From assembly GCF_000227115.2 (NCBI RefSeq), contig NC_016479.1:310001-374000 (forward strand): DNA of 64,000 bases, read 5' to 3'. Source of the DNA: Naumovozyma dairenensis CBS 421 (Eukaryota > Ascomycota > Saccharomycetes > Saccharomycetales > Saccharomycetaceae). Under the pieces are notes generated by a model, which was not told the origin of the DNA, ran no database searches, and worked only from the letters and a program-made list of their open reading frames with translations. The translations under genes were made by a program, and so were the position numbers. Shown here in pieces: positions 19,693 through 30,179 of the stretch (the stretch's first letter is position 1; the number at the start of each line of letters is the position of its first letter).

Positions 19693-20586
19693 ATGGGAGA
19701 TATTAATTCTGAGCGGTCTTTGTCTGAACGGGAAATAGAAGATGATTATCATGAACAAAATAATAAAAGAAGAAGACTAACCTCTACGTCATCGTCAGAG
19801 GACCCTACAGAGTTGGAAAGCCAACAACAAGAAATTGATGAAATATCTGGCAATATTGAACCTTCTCCTATAAATATTTTAAATGAAACACAAACCCCTC
19901 CTGCACTTCCGGGACCAACCCTTAACCTTGAAAACTCTGATCTAGAAGAGGTAGAAGATGTAGAAGAAATCGATGATGCTGATGATGATTCACTTGACTT
20001 ATCTCGTGCATTAGAGGAAAATGACCACTCAACTGCAAGTCCAGAGTTAATAGATGAACCAGATGAAGTAATCAATCTATCGACACAGGTATTCTCAGCT
20101 GACACCTCTTTACATGGAACAAATAATACTGCCACCACGACGACGGTTCCTACCACAGATACAGCGAACGATGGAAATAGTATAGAAATGGCTCGTACAG
20201 AACCGCGAACTCGCCACACATCTTCAAGTGCCGGCTTCGATACTTTAATGGAAGCAATAGATTTAGATGCTGCAGAACAACAAGTGATTGAAATTGTAGA
20301 CGAAGAACCTGAAAATGAAAAAGAAAAATCACAACAACACGAACCAAACAAGCCATTAACAGCATATCAATGTCCCATTTGTATGGATCCTCCTGATGAG
20401 GCACTTCTTACACCTTGTGGTCATGTATTTTGTTGCGATTGCTTGTTTCAAATGGTTAATAGTTCAAGAACAAACAGACGTGATGGACATTGTGCACTAT
20501 GTAGAAGCTCTGTGAAATTGAAAGACGTTAAATTGATAATACTGCGAAAGAAAAGAGTGAAAAGAGTTGAATCAACTGTTACGTAA
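19693..20586 (+). CDS. SLX8: SUMO-targeted ubiquitin ligase subunit Slx8 (RING finger)
   Basis: RING subunit of the Slx5-Slx8 SUMO-targeted ubiquitin ligase, a nuclear complex needed for genome stability. 297 aa against 274 in S. cerevisiae. The first 200 residues are acidic and low-complexity. A hydrophobic-acidic stretch VIEIVDEEPENE just before the RING resembles a SUMO-interaction motif. The C-terminal RING (about residues 227-270) has CPIC, CGHVFCCDC and CALC pairs and the family-specific VNSSRT insert, then VKLIILRKK at the end. It is divergent from RPL23 and upstream of BOI1/2, the YER116C position. Confidence 0.93.
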   Translation: MGDINSERSLSEREIEDDYHEQNNKRRRLTSTSSSEDPTELESQQQEIDEISGNIEPSPINILNETQTPPALPGPTLNLENSDLEEVEDVEEIDDADDDSLDLSRALEENDHSTASPELIDEPDEVINLSTQVFSADTSLHGTNNTATTTTVPTTDTANDGNSIEMARTEPRTRHTSSSAGFDTLMEAIDLDAAEQQVIEIVDEEPENEKEKSQQHEPNKPLTAYQCPICMDPPDEALLTPCGHVFCCDCLFQMVNSSRTNRRDGHCALCRSSVKLKDVKLIILRKKRVKRVESTVT

Positions 20587-21950
20587 GGGTCATTCATGTG
20601 GTTTTTTCTACTGTTTGGGAAATGGTGACAAAGCGACATAATATTTTGACATTTTTTTTAGTGCCAGTAACAAAAGGTAACAAATTAAAACACAAAAGAA
20701 TAGAAGTTACGAACGGCTTATTAGTAAACTACATGGAAACCGAGGTCAAGAAATGTTTTTGTATATCGGTAGGTTTTATGGACGATGCTATTCCTGTTAT
20801 GTTTTACCAATGAATTCATTGCTATGGTATCAGTTCATGACGACTGAGTTGATAGAAATATGGATTAGGTTGTTGCTATCGGTTTTGAGCTACTTGCTTG
20901 GTTATAGAGTCGTTTCGGACTATATTTTTTTCTACCCATTCAATATCTAAAGTAAAATCTGCTCCCAGGACACATCAGAACGGCCAAGAAAAGCTGAGTC
21001 ACCTTAGAAAGTCGAACATTAACACGGGTCGCTCAATGAAACGCTTTAAATTGTCATTGAAAACTAACAGACGCCCCAAGTTCTTACTGGAAAAACAATT
21101 GGAAGATTGGCGATACATTAGATATGGTAAATTCCGTGGTTCAAGAGATTTAAGATATCAAGAATGCCCACATAACCATACGTTATCTCCCAAATTTACA
21201 GAGAACTCTCAATGCCTATGTCGGTACAGACCCATTATAAGAAGCCCATTATCACAGCAAATAGGCAGAGTTAGTTTCACATGAATACATCAAATCTGAT
21301 TTTGATCCCCTTTCCTCCAAGCTCTATTAGGGCACTACAAATAGCAAAACATATCTTTTGATAAAAATAATATAACATAATGCAATCTTATTATATATAA
21401 CTTATAAAAAGGAATAACATTTTGTTCCCCCCAACAGAAAACAGCCTCTTATTATTATCCTGAATAATTAACTACCCGTAAAATCTTAGAAGCTCTTGCC
21501 AAGAACTTTCAACCTTCTTTCCTCTCTAACTCCTCGTAGATAGATGCCCCTCCGGTGTTATTTTCCGCCACGTGTAAGCAGCTTTCTTTCCCGCCTAAGA
21601 ATCAAATCATGAACTTCCGAATCTGAAAACTTGAACTTTCCACTGAGCATTCAAAAATAAGAAACAGGGAAGGTAACATATGGAATATGAATTAACAAGG
21701 TAAGACTTGAATACCAACCAGTGTTAACACCTTAGAAGTTCAGTGGATTTTATCGGTACCAGAGATTAGATTCCACAATAGTTCATTGATTCATTTGAAA
21801 CTAGCCTGTGATTTTTTATTACGAAGAAACGAAGTCCATCTCAACCTTTGATTTGAAGGCGTTTTTTTACAAATAAAATCATAACAATCATAGAGGATTT
21901 GTATCATTATTATTTAATTCGATTAAGTCCACATTTAAATATAATACACA
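20587..21950. other. Intergenic region between SLX8 and BOI1/2
   Basis: 1364 bp. The left half carries a possible SPR6-position reading frame (see separate entry). The right half (about 21285-21950) is promoter-like, AT-rich and without a gene. Confidence 0.5.
20812..21284 (+). pseudogene. Possible SPR6-position gene, frame interrupted
   Basis: Not recognised by sequence. An ATG at 20812 opens a short hydrophobic frame (MNSLLWYQFM) that stops at 20950. The next frame over is open across that point and runs to TGA at 21284 with a strongly basic sequence (MKRFKLSLKTNRRPKFLL from the ATG at 21036). The two frames overlap at a run of seven T (20926-20932), so a single-base homopolymer change would join them into about 157 aa. 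In S. cerevisiae the sporulation gene SPR6 (191 aa) lies exactly between SLX8 and BOI2 on this strand. The link is position only; it may be a decayed gene, a small intact gene from 21036 (82 aa), or chance. Confidence 0.3.
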
Positions 21951-24900
21951 ATGAACGTACCTAATGGCTTACCATCAATAATTACCTCTGGTGATGTATC
22001 CCCAACCCGTATAAGACATGTGTCAGATTCATCATTCAATAGCCCCATCTCGCCAAAAGTTCAAAAACAATATCCAATGTACATTTGTATAAATGAGTAT
22101 TCCAAAAGAATGGAGGATGAATTAGACATGAGGCCCGGTGATAAAATTGAGGTTCTAACAGATGATGAAGAATATAATGATGGGTGGTATTTTGGTCGTA
22201 ATTTAAGAACCGGTGAAGAAGGTCTTTACCCCGTCGTATTTACTCAAATTATTAGTACTGAAAGGAAGCCCACTTTAATGAGAGCGAAATCTTTAAAAAG
22301 AATGAATACTGTAATTGGTGAAGATAATAGAAATATATCGAAATCGTCCCTCAATGATTCAGGAAGTGAATTACCAACTCCACAAGCAATAGAAACCGCC
22401 GCTACTGTTTCCATACAGAAAGCAGCAAATAAAGATCGAACGATATCTGTAAAGAGTACCATGAGTGACATAGATAGAGCTCTGGAAGATTTCAAAAATG
22501 ACGATGTCCCAGAACATTCGATCATTTCTAGCGGAAATGCTACGCCAAGTCTAACACACGGCACTATAACGTCAACTACGGATGATTTGGACGTATCCGA
22601 TATTAATAATAAACTTCAAAATTTGAACCTTCCAGCAACTTCATCAGATGAACTTTCGACCATCAAAAGTAAAAACTCATCAGCCATTAATGGTATTGAA
22701 GCCTCTCAATTAAAGAAAGAATTAGCTGAAAGTTGGTCTCCAGAAGAGGTAACTGCATATTTTATACTTTGTGGATTCGATGTCCAATCCGCTTCCAAAT
22801 TTCAACAACATAAGATATCAGGAAAAATATTACTTGAATTAGAATTAGCCCATCTAAGAGAATTAGATATCAGTTCATTTGGTACTAGATTTGAGATATT
22901 TAAGGAAATAGAGTCAATTAAAGAAGCAATAAATATGGCAGGGACGCAGGCAAACAGAGCTAGTCTTTTGATGCCACCGGCGTTTATTGATCAACAACAA
23001 CCTTCAAATAAGGGAGGTGAATCGTGGAAAGGGTCACAATCATTAGAAAATGTAGCTCTACGTTCAATCTCTGGAGATCAAAGCACACCACAATTAAATG
23101 AAAATATTCCAAAACACAGACCGACTTCATTAATGGTTGAGAATAATTCCTCTAGCGCAAGACAAAAGGAACAGTTAAATATTCCAGGGATCGTGGAAAC
23201 AATAGCAGAAGATCAAACCATTTTCACTTCTCCAAGAAGAGCGCCTAAACCACCATCATATCCAAGTCCGGTACAACCACAAAGTTCTCCATCAATGAAT
23301 TTTATGAATTCACCAAACCCCCATCGTCAATTCTCTCCAGGAAATTTATCTCATTCAACGTCCATGAGGAATATTTCTTCGAAGTCTAACAAAAATTATA
23401 ATATTCAACCACAGGCAATTACTAGAGCCACGTCAATAAATTCCAATCCTAGAAACATTTCTAATGGACAAAGGAACAGAGATTCTGTCCTGTACACTAA
23501 TATCAACAAGGAAAAACATTCAGAAGATTCCTTAAATGATATGATGAATAGGATATCCACCTTAGCTCCATTAGACACAGGAGATGATAACACCCGTGAT
23601 AACTCAACTATTGAAAGACCAACGTCAAGTATATATACTGCATCCATTCGAGATGAAGAAGAATTAAATGAACCACACCAACAACTATCATCCGCTCAAA
23701 AAAACAATAATAATAATAGAGGCAGCTCAGCCTATTTCTCCGCCCATGGCGATACAGATGATGCATTTGAGACCAACAAGGAACCGATGGACACAACTGC
23801 AGCAAGCACACCGACTACGGCAACTACAGTAACTGCAACCACCAAAAAGAAAAGAAGTTCATTTGTCACTAGTCCCTTTAGACAACAGTTTACTCAAAAT
23901 GCTCTGAAAAGGACACCTAAAGAGAAAAAACAAGAAGAAACCACCATCACCGCCAGTCGAACTCCACTAAGTCCTTTGTCTCCTTCTAAAAAGAAAAAAC
24001 TAACAAGTGCAGATGATCCGAATAGAAGATCTGTAAGTGCGAAGGATCAAAATGTTGAAAGTTCATCAAAGGCAGCCCTATTAGAAGAAGATATGAAGAA
24101 AAGATCAGTCAGTGAAGCAGTTGTGAAAGGGAAGAAAACTCATCAAGTAAAGGTACGACCAGGTATGAAGAAACAGCAAACATCAGCATTTGTTGAAGGT
24201 ATTAGGTCCATCTCAGTTAAGGAAGCAATGAAAGATGCTGATTATTCTGGTTGGATGAGTAAGAAAGGGACGGGTGCAATGAGTGTTTGGAGAACAAGTA
24301 ATTTTTACCTACATGGTACAAGACTATCGTATTTTGCAAGTACAAGTGATACTAAAGAACGTGGGTTAATTGATATCACGGCACATAGGGTGTCCCTGCT
24401 AGAGAAGATGAATAAAATTGTATCACTTTATGCAGCAAGTACGGGTAAAGGACGGTATTGTTTTAAGCTTGTCCCACCACAACCTGGTTCAAGGAAAGGG
24501 TTAACATTTACACAACCAAGAGTTCATTATTTCGCGGTAGATAATAAGGAGGATATGAGAGGGTGGATGGCTACTTTATTGAAAACAACGATTGATATTG
24601 ATACCTCTGTTCCTGTTATTAGTTCATGTGCGACGCCTACTGTTTCATTAAGTCGTGCCCAAGAGTTACAAAGCGAAGCTCGAGAAGAAACAAGATTGAG
24701 GGAACAACAAAGACAGCTAGACGAAGTAAATGAAGAAGAGATACTTTGGGAGGAACAACAGAGGAACCCGACTAATAGCTCGAAAGAGGAACAGCACCAA
24801 AATGGAGCGAAGCACTATGGAAATGAAGAATCTAATAGTAACAATGATGGCATAACAAATAGTACTGAACACACATCAGAAGATGATGACCAATTTTCTA

Positions 24901-25094
24901 CTCCAAATCTTTCATCCCATGCTACTACTACCGCAAGCGCTAACGGGTTCGCTAGTCCATACTTTCTAGCATCAGGTGTAATGTCTCCGGCCATTAAACG
25001 TAATAATAGTACAAGAGCAAGCAAGGATACGAAGAATATTACTGAATCTCTCAATAACAATTTATTCCCGGGAAATGCGGGCGAGATGTTTTGA
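21951..25094 (+). CDS. BOI1/BOI2: Boi1/Boi2-family polarity protein (SH3-SAM-PH)
   Basis: Bud-site and polarity scaffold that links Cdc42, Bem1 and the exocyst to promote polarised growth and vesicle fusion. 1047 aa, close to S. cerevisiae Boi2 (1040). Domains in order: SH3 at about 42-101 (YICINEYSKRMEDELDM, GLYPVVF), SAM at about 259-325 (SWSPEEVTAYFILCGF), a Pro-rich Bem1-binding type motif RRAPKPPSYPSP near 428-440, a basic linker rich in KKKR, and a PH domain at about 763-882 (YSGWMSKKGTGAMSVWRTSN). S. cerevisiae has the ohnolog pair YER114C/YBL085W; the flanking TMN3 favours the YER114C position but the ancestral locus is shared. Confidence 0.96.
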   Translation: MNVPNGLPSIITSGDVSPTRIRHVSDSSFNSPISPKVQKQYPMYICINEYSKRMEDELDMRPGDKIEVLTDDEEYNDGWYFGRNLRTGEEGLYPVVFTQIISTERKPTLMRAKSLKRMNTVIGEDNRNISKSSLNDSGSELPTPQAIETAATVSIQKAANKDRTISVKSTMSDIDRALEDFKNDDVPEHSIISSGNATPSLTHGTITSTTDDLDVSDINNKLQNLNLPATSSDELSTIKSKNSSAINGIEASQLKKELAESWSPEEVTAYFILCGFDVQSASKFQQHKISGKILLELELAHLRELDISSFGTRFEIFKEIESIKEAINMAGTQANRASLLMPPAFIDQQQPSNKGGESWKGSQSLENVALRSISGDQSTPQLNENIPKHRPTSLMVENNSSSARQKEQLNIPGIVETIAEDQTIFTSPRRAPKPPSYPSPVQPQSSPSMNFMNSPNPHRQFSPGNLSHSTSMRNISSKSNKNYNIQPQAITRATSINSNPRNISNGQRNRDSVLYTNINKEKHSEDSLNDMMNRISTLAPLDTGDDNTRDNSTIERPTSSIYTASIRDEEELNEPHQQLSSAQKNNNNNRGSSAYFSAHGDTDDAFETNKEPMDTTAASTPTTATTVTATTKKKRSSFVTSPFRQQFTQNALKRTPKEKKQEETTITASRTPLSPLSPSKKKKLTSADDPNRRSVSAKDQNVESSSKAALLEEDMKKRSVSEAVVKGKKTHQVKVRPGMKKQQTSAFVEGIRSISVKEAMKDADYSGWMSKKGTGAMSVWRTSNFYLHGTRLSYFASTSDTKERGLIDITAHRVSLLEKMNKIVSLYAASTGKGRYCFKLVPPQPGSRKGLTFTQPRVHYFAVDNKEDMRGWMATLLKTTIDIDTSVPVISSCATPTVSLSRAQELQSEAREETRLREQQRQLDEVNEEEILWEEQQRNPTNSSKEEQHQNGAKHYGNEESNSNNDGITNSTEHTSEDDDQFSTPNLSSHATTTASANGFASPYFLASGVMSPAIKRNNSTRASKDTKNITESLNNNLFPGNAGEMF

Positions 25095-25692
25095 ATAGCC
25101 ACATCTTTTTCAATGGTAATTCTGCCACGGTAGTTTTATATAGTCTATTTTCTTTATATAGATCTAGAGAAGAAAATAAAATTGTAAGAATTAAAACTCA
25201 AATAATCATTAGGTGATATTAAACCTGTATTATAACTGGAATGTATGCCAGAGGTTTACCGTATTACTGAGACTTGATCGAATTCAAGTTTTATTTCTGA
25301 CTCGTTGGAGTCTGGCCTGTAGAACCGTAACATCTACGCGCGTCTCAGTTTTTTCGTCACTTGCTCGCATCGCATTGTTTTTGCAATGGAAGCGTTTAGA
25401 AAACATAGGTAGCATTTATCTATTAGCATCGATCGATCTGTTTGAAACTAACGCAAGAAAGATTCGTCAAAGCCGTGTAAGGACGAACCAAAACCTGTTT
25501 AGAAAACCAGAGGAGAAGCCTCAATATTGGTTAAGATCATTATTCTTACATTTATTCCTGTTTGACATAGCCGGCTTTCACGAGTACACCTTAAGAACTT
25601 CGAAAAGCTTAGTCTTTGATCGCAATAAAAAGGACGTCTAACCGATTTGATACAAAGAACGTATAATAAAATATATACGACTATATGCTAAT
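25095..25692. other. Intergenic region between BOI1/2 and TMN3
   Basis: 598 bp. A 142-codon stretch open in one frame here (25213-25641) contains no ATG, so I do not call it. It is otherwise promoter-like. Confidence 0.5.
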
Positions 25693-27732
25693 ATGAGAGT
25701 GAGGAAAAAAACTTTGGTGTTTGCCATAACATCATTCATTCTTTTCTATATATTTTATGGGAATGTATCCAACAAACGGGGGAACAATACAATCTTAGAA
25801 AAAGCTGGTTGGTTACAACCGAATTTTTATTTCCAAGGAGATGAAGTAGAACTGATCGTTAATAAAGTGGAATCTGATTTGACTCAGCTACCGTATGCAT
25901 ACTATGATTTGCCATTTACTTGTCCGCCCACTATGCATAAGAAACCTCTACATTTATCGTTAAATGAGATCATTCGTGGTGATCGTAAATGGCAAAGTGA
26001 CTACATTTTAAAATTTGGTCAAGATGACACATGTCATATTTTATGTACCAGAAAAACAACAAAGGAAGGGTTGAAAAATGCAAAAAAATTGGTGGAAGAT
26101 GGATATGTTGTTCAGTGGTTAATTGATGAAGAATTACCAGCTGCAACCACGTTTATCTCTACGATCGATCAAAAGAAATATTATGCATCAGGCTTCCCAC
26201 TAGGCTTTGTTGACCCAGATACAGGGAAAGTTTATTTGAATACACATGTCATGTTAGTTATTAGATATAATACTGTTGATGTGAATAAGCATACAATAGT
26301 TGGTTTTGAAGTTTATCCTAAATCTGTATCTGATTTCCATTGTCCCGGTGCATCAAAAAACTATGAACCGTATGAGATAGTTATTCCTGAAAATGATGAT
26401 GATTTAACATTTATCCCCTTTACTTATTCTGTATATTGGAGAGAAGAATACTTGGTTGATTGGGACCATAGATGGGATTTATATTTAAATAGTGGTGAAT
26501 TATCGGAGAATAAGACGACGCAATTCCATTGGATTAGTCTTGCTAACTCCGCTGGTATTGTCTTTCTAATGTCATTCGTTGTAAGTGTCATACTATTAAG
26601 GAGTTTCAAGTCATCTAGAGATATATCTACTGATATCAATAAGAGTGAGGAACATCGTAACGGTTTAGTTTATGAGGTTGCTAGAAATTGGATAATAAAT
26701 GAACGAACTCCTCTAGCTAATTTACTGATACTATTTGTTTCAATGGGTGTACAATTCCTTTTCACTGTGTTAGGTTCCTTAACGATATCATGCTCATTAA
26801 ATAAATTACATGACATCGGGGACTCTGTACTAACAATGGCTGTTTTATGTTTTGTTCTTGGTGCATTTATGTCCTCTTATATTGGATCCGTACTATTACG
26901 ATTGAAAAACAAAGCTACAATGAAGAAACAACCTATCAAGAAAGGCTTCCATCTATTTTTCGCTATCCTATGTGGTTCATTTTTACCAGGTATCGTCATG
27001 ATAGTTACATTATTGTTAAATTCGATTGTTTGGGCACACGATTCTACTCATGCGTTACCATTCAAGACAGTAGTTATGTTTATTACTGTCTATTTCATTG
27101 TATGTATTCCATTGAGTATACTAGGTGGTTATATGGCGAATAGTTCCAAAACAAAAGGGAGCCTAACTGATCCTAAATTCCATACTAGTAGGCCCGAGTT
27201 AGAGCTTTTTGCTAATAAACTGAAACCCAAGAAACATATATTCTTGTTTGGGGCTAGATTGAAATCAATCAAGATTGCATTACCAATATTATTAAGTGGT
27301 ATATTCCCATTTGTCATAATATACGTTGAATTGCAATATGTTTACAAATCAGTCTGGTTAGAGAAGACGGCATTTTATTATTTCTATGGATTTTTGTTCG
27401 CTAATATTTTATTATTATGTATAGTTGTTGGAGAAATTGCAATTATAGGGACATATACAATGTTACATATGGCTGATAGGAATAATACCGATTGGAGATG
27501 GATAAGTTTTTTCATGGGGAGTAGTTGTGCATGGTATATGGAACTATATTCATTATATTATGTTTTCTTTATCCTCAATATCCGTGGATTCTCATCTATT
27601 TTCATTTCCGTTTGTTACGGTGCTTTATTTAATACATTATGTGGTTGTGCTATGGGATCTATTGCATCTTTGACAAGTCATTTCTTCGTTGAAAAACTTT
27701 ATCGTTACAAATTTCAAGATTATGCAGATTAG
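25693..27732 (+). CDS. TMN3: Nonaspanin (transmembrane-9 superfamily) protein Tmn3
   Basis: EMP70-family membrane protein of the endosome/Golgi, implicated in cell adhesion and filamentous growth. 679 aa against about 706 in S. cerevisiae. A hydrophobic N-terminal signal/anchor (residues 5-22, TLVFAITSFILFYIFYG) is followed by a lumenal domain with the family ADDVLP-like region replaced by local variants, then multiple membrane segments from about residue 290 to the end (for example IVFLMSFVVSVILL). The C-terminal family signature is present (MGSSCAWYMELYSLYYVF). The cytosolic tail KLYRYKFQDYAD is short. Located between BOI1/2 and LSM4, as YER113C is. Confidence 0.93.
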   Translation: MRVRKKTLVFAITSFILFYIFYGNVSNKRGNNTILEKAGWLQPNFYFQGDEVELIVNKVESDLTQLPYAYYDLPFTCPPTMHKKPLHLSLNEIIRGDRKWQSDYILKFGQDDTCHILCTRKTTKEGLKNAKKLVEDGYVVQWLIDEELPAATTFISTIDQKKYYASGFPLGFVDPDTGKVYLNTHVMLVIRYNTVDVNKHTIVGFEVYPKSVSDFHCPGASKNYEPYEIVIPENDDDLTFIPFTYSVYWREEYLVDWDHRWDLYLNSGELSENKTTQFHWISLANSAGIVFLMSFVVSVILLRSFKSSRDISTDINKSEEHRNGLVYEVARNWIINERTPLANLLILFVSMGVQFLFTVLGSLTISCSLNKLHDIGDSVLTMAVLCFVLGAFMSSYIGSVLLRLKNKATMKKQPIKKGFHLFFAILCGSFLPGIVMIVTLLLNSIVWAHDSTHALPFKTVVMFITVYFIVCIPLSILGGYMANSSKTKGSLTDPKFHTSRPELELFANKLKPKKHIFLFGARLKSIKIALPILLSGIFPFVIIYVELQYVYKSVWLEKTAFYYFYGFLFANILLLCIVVGEIAIIGTYTMLHMADRNNTDWRWISFFMGSSCAWYMELYSLYYVFFILNIRGFSSIFISVCYGALFNTLCGCAMGSIASLTSHFFVEKLYRYKFQDYAD

Positions 27733-28280
27733 AAGTTTCATGCATAACCATTTAATAGATAGGTAGATAGATAGGTAGATAGAAAGGTAGATAGATAGAT
27801 AACTATGATAAAAACATAGGGGAATCATAATCGCGCTAAGACATAACAGTATAGTCTAATAAAATCTCAATAATAATTTTAAATTATATACTATAATCCT
27901 ATACTCCAATATATGTTTATGACGGTACACGTACGATATGGTCTATTATCATTACAAACAGCTGTCAATGATAGTAACAATTGAATCTAATCTATTTACA
28001 GATGAAGTATGTAAATTACAGGACGTGTTCTTTCCTTAAAACAATTTAATAAAAAAAACCAATCAAAGAAGTACATTAAAGTAATTAAATAATATGTTTT
28101 TGTTTATGTTTTCATATTATGCTAGGTGAATAATCATTAGGAGAATAAGTTCTAGTTGAAGATGAGAACGTGCACATGTATGCTTGGCTCTTTAATCGTT
28201 ACTATTTTTTTTTCGTTTCCTAAATTGCTATATAGAGGAACATTGAGAAACAACTTTCTAGTTAAGTTCTCTGATAAATT
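27733..28280. other. Convergent intergenic region between TMN3 and LSM4
   Basis: 548 bp. 27755-27803 is an imperfect TAGA/GGTAGATAGA tandem repeat. The rest is AT-rich 3'-flanking sequence without a gene. Confidence 0.6.
27755..27803. repeat. TAGA/TAGG tetranucleotide microsatellite
   Basis: Imperfect tandem of TAGA units with interspersed TAGG, just after the TMN3 stop codon. Confidence 0.85.
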
Positions 28281-28886
28281 TTAAAATTCAACATTTTGAG
28301 AAGGTAATTGTGGATTAGTGTTGCTAGGTAGTTGTTGAATTTGGACATAACCTCCCATACCGTTAGGATTTGTTCTATTTTCGTTATTATTATTATGATA
28401 TTGTTGTTGATGTTGCTGCTGGTGTTGGTTTTGGTGCTGTTGTTGATTCTGCTGATAAGAACGACGATTTCCTGCGTTATAATTCCTTCTACCACTACTG
28501 TTGTTATTATAATTATCTCTTCTATTATAACCGCCAGATCTACCACCGCTCCCGGAAGACCCATATCTATTTCCACTACCAATATACTTCCTATTACTGT
28601 TGCTGCTATTATTCATATTAATTTGTTGTTTAACAATGTCAATAATATCGTCAGGTAGATTAATATATTTAATGAAAGTACCTCTAACATAAATTTCTGT
28701 TGACTTCATTACCTCAGTCTGAGGACTAGCAAAAGCATCAGATCCTTTATATTCACTAACATTCGATAGCGTCAAATTCATCCAATTATCAACATTGGTT
28801 AACTTTCCTTCAATGACTTCACCGTTCTTCAATTCCACACGCATTTGCTGACCCTTTGCGTTTGTTAATAGATAAAGAGGTAACAT
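28281..28886 (-). CDS. LSM4: U6 snRNA-associated Sm-like protein Lsm4
   Basis: Subunit of the Lsm2-8 ring (U6 snRNP, nucleus) and the Lsm1-7 ring (mRNA decapping, cytoplasm). 201 aa against 187 in S. cerevisiae. The N-terminal Sm fold is nearly identical to the family (MLPLYLLTNAKGQQM, VDNWMNLTLSNV with Sm1, IYVRGTFIKYI with Sm2). The tail from about residue 90 is Asn/Gln-rich with Arg-Gly segments (GGRSGGYNRRDNY) and ends NVEF, as in S. cerevisiae (KVEF). This prion-like tail promotes P-body assembly in S. cerevisiae. It is divergent from SWI4 across 1.3 kb. Confidence 0.97.
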   Translation of the reverse strand: MLPLYLLTNAKGQQMRVELKNGEVIEGKLTNVDNWMNLTLSNVSEYKGSDAFASPQTEVMKSTEIYVRGTFIKYINLPDDIIDIVKQQINMNNSSNSNRKYIGSGNRYGSSGSGGRSGGYNRRDNYNNNSSGRRNYNAGNRRSYQQNQQQHQNQHQQQHQQQYHNNNNENRTNPNGMGGYVQIQQLPSNTNPQLPSQNVEF

Positions 28887-29162
28887 CGTGATTACTTTCT
28901 TTGTTTCTTCCCTTTTTGATTAATTTATTCCCAGAATAGGTCAATGCTACTTGAATGCAGATTTAATATGAACAACTAAACTCTTGATCTAAACTACTTT
29001 AAAGTTGTACTTGAATGAACATATCAACCTTAGTCTCTCAATTGTACTTCTGTTTCCTTTTGGATGTTCATTGTTTCTCTAATGTACTCACTTTACGGTT
29101 CCCAATGGATTTTTCAACTTTTTAACAAAAATCACCTTCAACGGAAAACCTGGGAACTTCCG

Positions 29163-29170
29163 ATCACGTG
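29163..29170. promoter_or_regulatory. E-box ATCACGTG (Cbf1/Pho4-type)
   Basis: Palindromic CACGTG core with the RTCACRTG context preferred by Cbf1, about 280 bp upstream of LSM4. There is no AT-rich CDEII next to it, so it is not a centromere element. Confidence 0.45.
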
Positions 29171-29679
29171 CCAATCTAAACCTAGCTGGGCGGCTAAATT
29201 TTCCCTCCCCTGAATCATGTTTGTTTATTTATTTCGAACCCGAATAGCGTTATTGTTTAAATATATAGTAAGAGTAATCATAAACATTCCCATGAGATAC
29301 GTCCACTTCAAGAGCTTCTCTAATGAGGACCGATATCTGGCACCATCCCTTTGTTTCTGCAAATAAACCCATTTTTGTATAAGGGATAATTGAGTAAGGA
29401 ATTCAAAACCTAAAAATAAGGAAAAGACTATAAAGATACAGTGGTCCCATGTATATTATAGATTCTGTAATGTAGAGAGCGTTTTTGCAAAAAGATCGTA
29501 GCTAATTACCTAAATATACGAGACTGGTACCAATAATGAGCTCATTTGGAAACCCCAGGGAAAAATTTTAATTATATGTGATACTATTACTAGAAAAGTT
29601 TGAAGTTATATATAGAATTCATTTAGAATTGTATTATATCTTCATTATCTTCTTTCATAAGGGTTAGTTTCCAATCAGA

Positions 29680-29746
29680 ACGCGTTAAGGTCAAATTATC
29701 ATTGGAGTTTACGCGTCTATTGTTCACGCGTTTTGTCCCTTTTAGG
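29680..29746 (+). promoter_or_regulatory. SWI4 promoter cell-cycle cluster: three MCBs and an ECB-like Mcm1 site
   Basis: ACGCGT occurs at 29680-29685, 29711-29716 and 29726-29731. It is followed at once by CCCTTTTAGG (29737-29746), which fits CCCNNTTNGG, the core of the early cell cycle box bound by Mcm1 with Yox1/Yhp1. The cluster is 434-500 bp upstream of the SWI4 start. In S. cerevisiae SWI4 transcription is controlled by ECBs and MCB-type sites. Confidence 0.65.
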
Positions 29747-30179
29747 CAAAAATTTACCGCTAATTAGATATTAAGCCGGCGTAATAGTGCAACAAATTTA
29801 TCCTTTAACATCAACACTATGGTGATAATAGCCATTTCTATAGTGACAAAACAACTAAAATTACCTAGTAATTCCGTATTTGTTGATTAGCTCAAGCAAT
29901 TGTCCCACGAGCAACGTATTCCAGCTGCAATTGCAATCATTTCACTGAAAATAATCCAGCAATTGAAGATTCATACAGGAAACAGATAGAAGATACATTT
30001 GGCATCATTTTCTTTTTGCATTTGATAATATAACTTAGCTTTTAGATATATTCTGCCATCTCTTCTAGAAGGTTTCGATTCCATCAATTGATATCCACTA
30101 TTAATATTCTTCCTCAAAATTAATTGTTATTGCTTATCTACCATATCCATATCCATAATCATTAGTAAATATAATCATA

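Larger units (their letters stand above)
28887..30179. other. Divergent promoter region between LSM4 and SWI4
   Basis: 1293 bp. Contains an E-box/CDEI-type ATCACGTG at 29163-29170, a URS1-like TGGGCGGCTA at 29187-29196, and a G1/S control cluster at 29680-29746. No gene seen. Confidence 0.6.

Noticed and set aside
19749..20351. 200-codon minus-strand frame opposite SLX8, rich in Ser
   Set aside because: Antisense shadow of the acidic, low-complexity part of SLX8. No independent evidence.
25213..25641. 142-codon open stretch upstream of TMN3
   Set aside because: It contains no ATG at all, has no recognisable domain, and is separated from TMN3 by a stop. I treat it as chance.
29163..29250. 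ATCACGTG as a centromere CDEI with a TGTTTATT-like stretch downstream
   Set aside because: The intervening sequence is not AT-rich enough for CDEII (it contains CCTAGCTGGGCGGC) and no CDEIII CCG core is positioned correctly. It is a promoter E-box.
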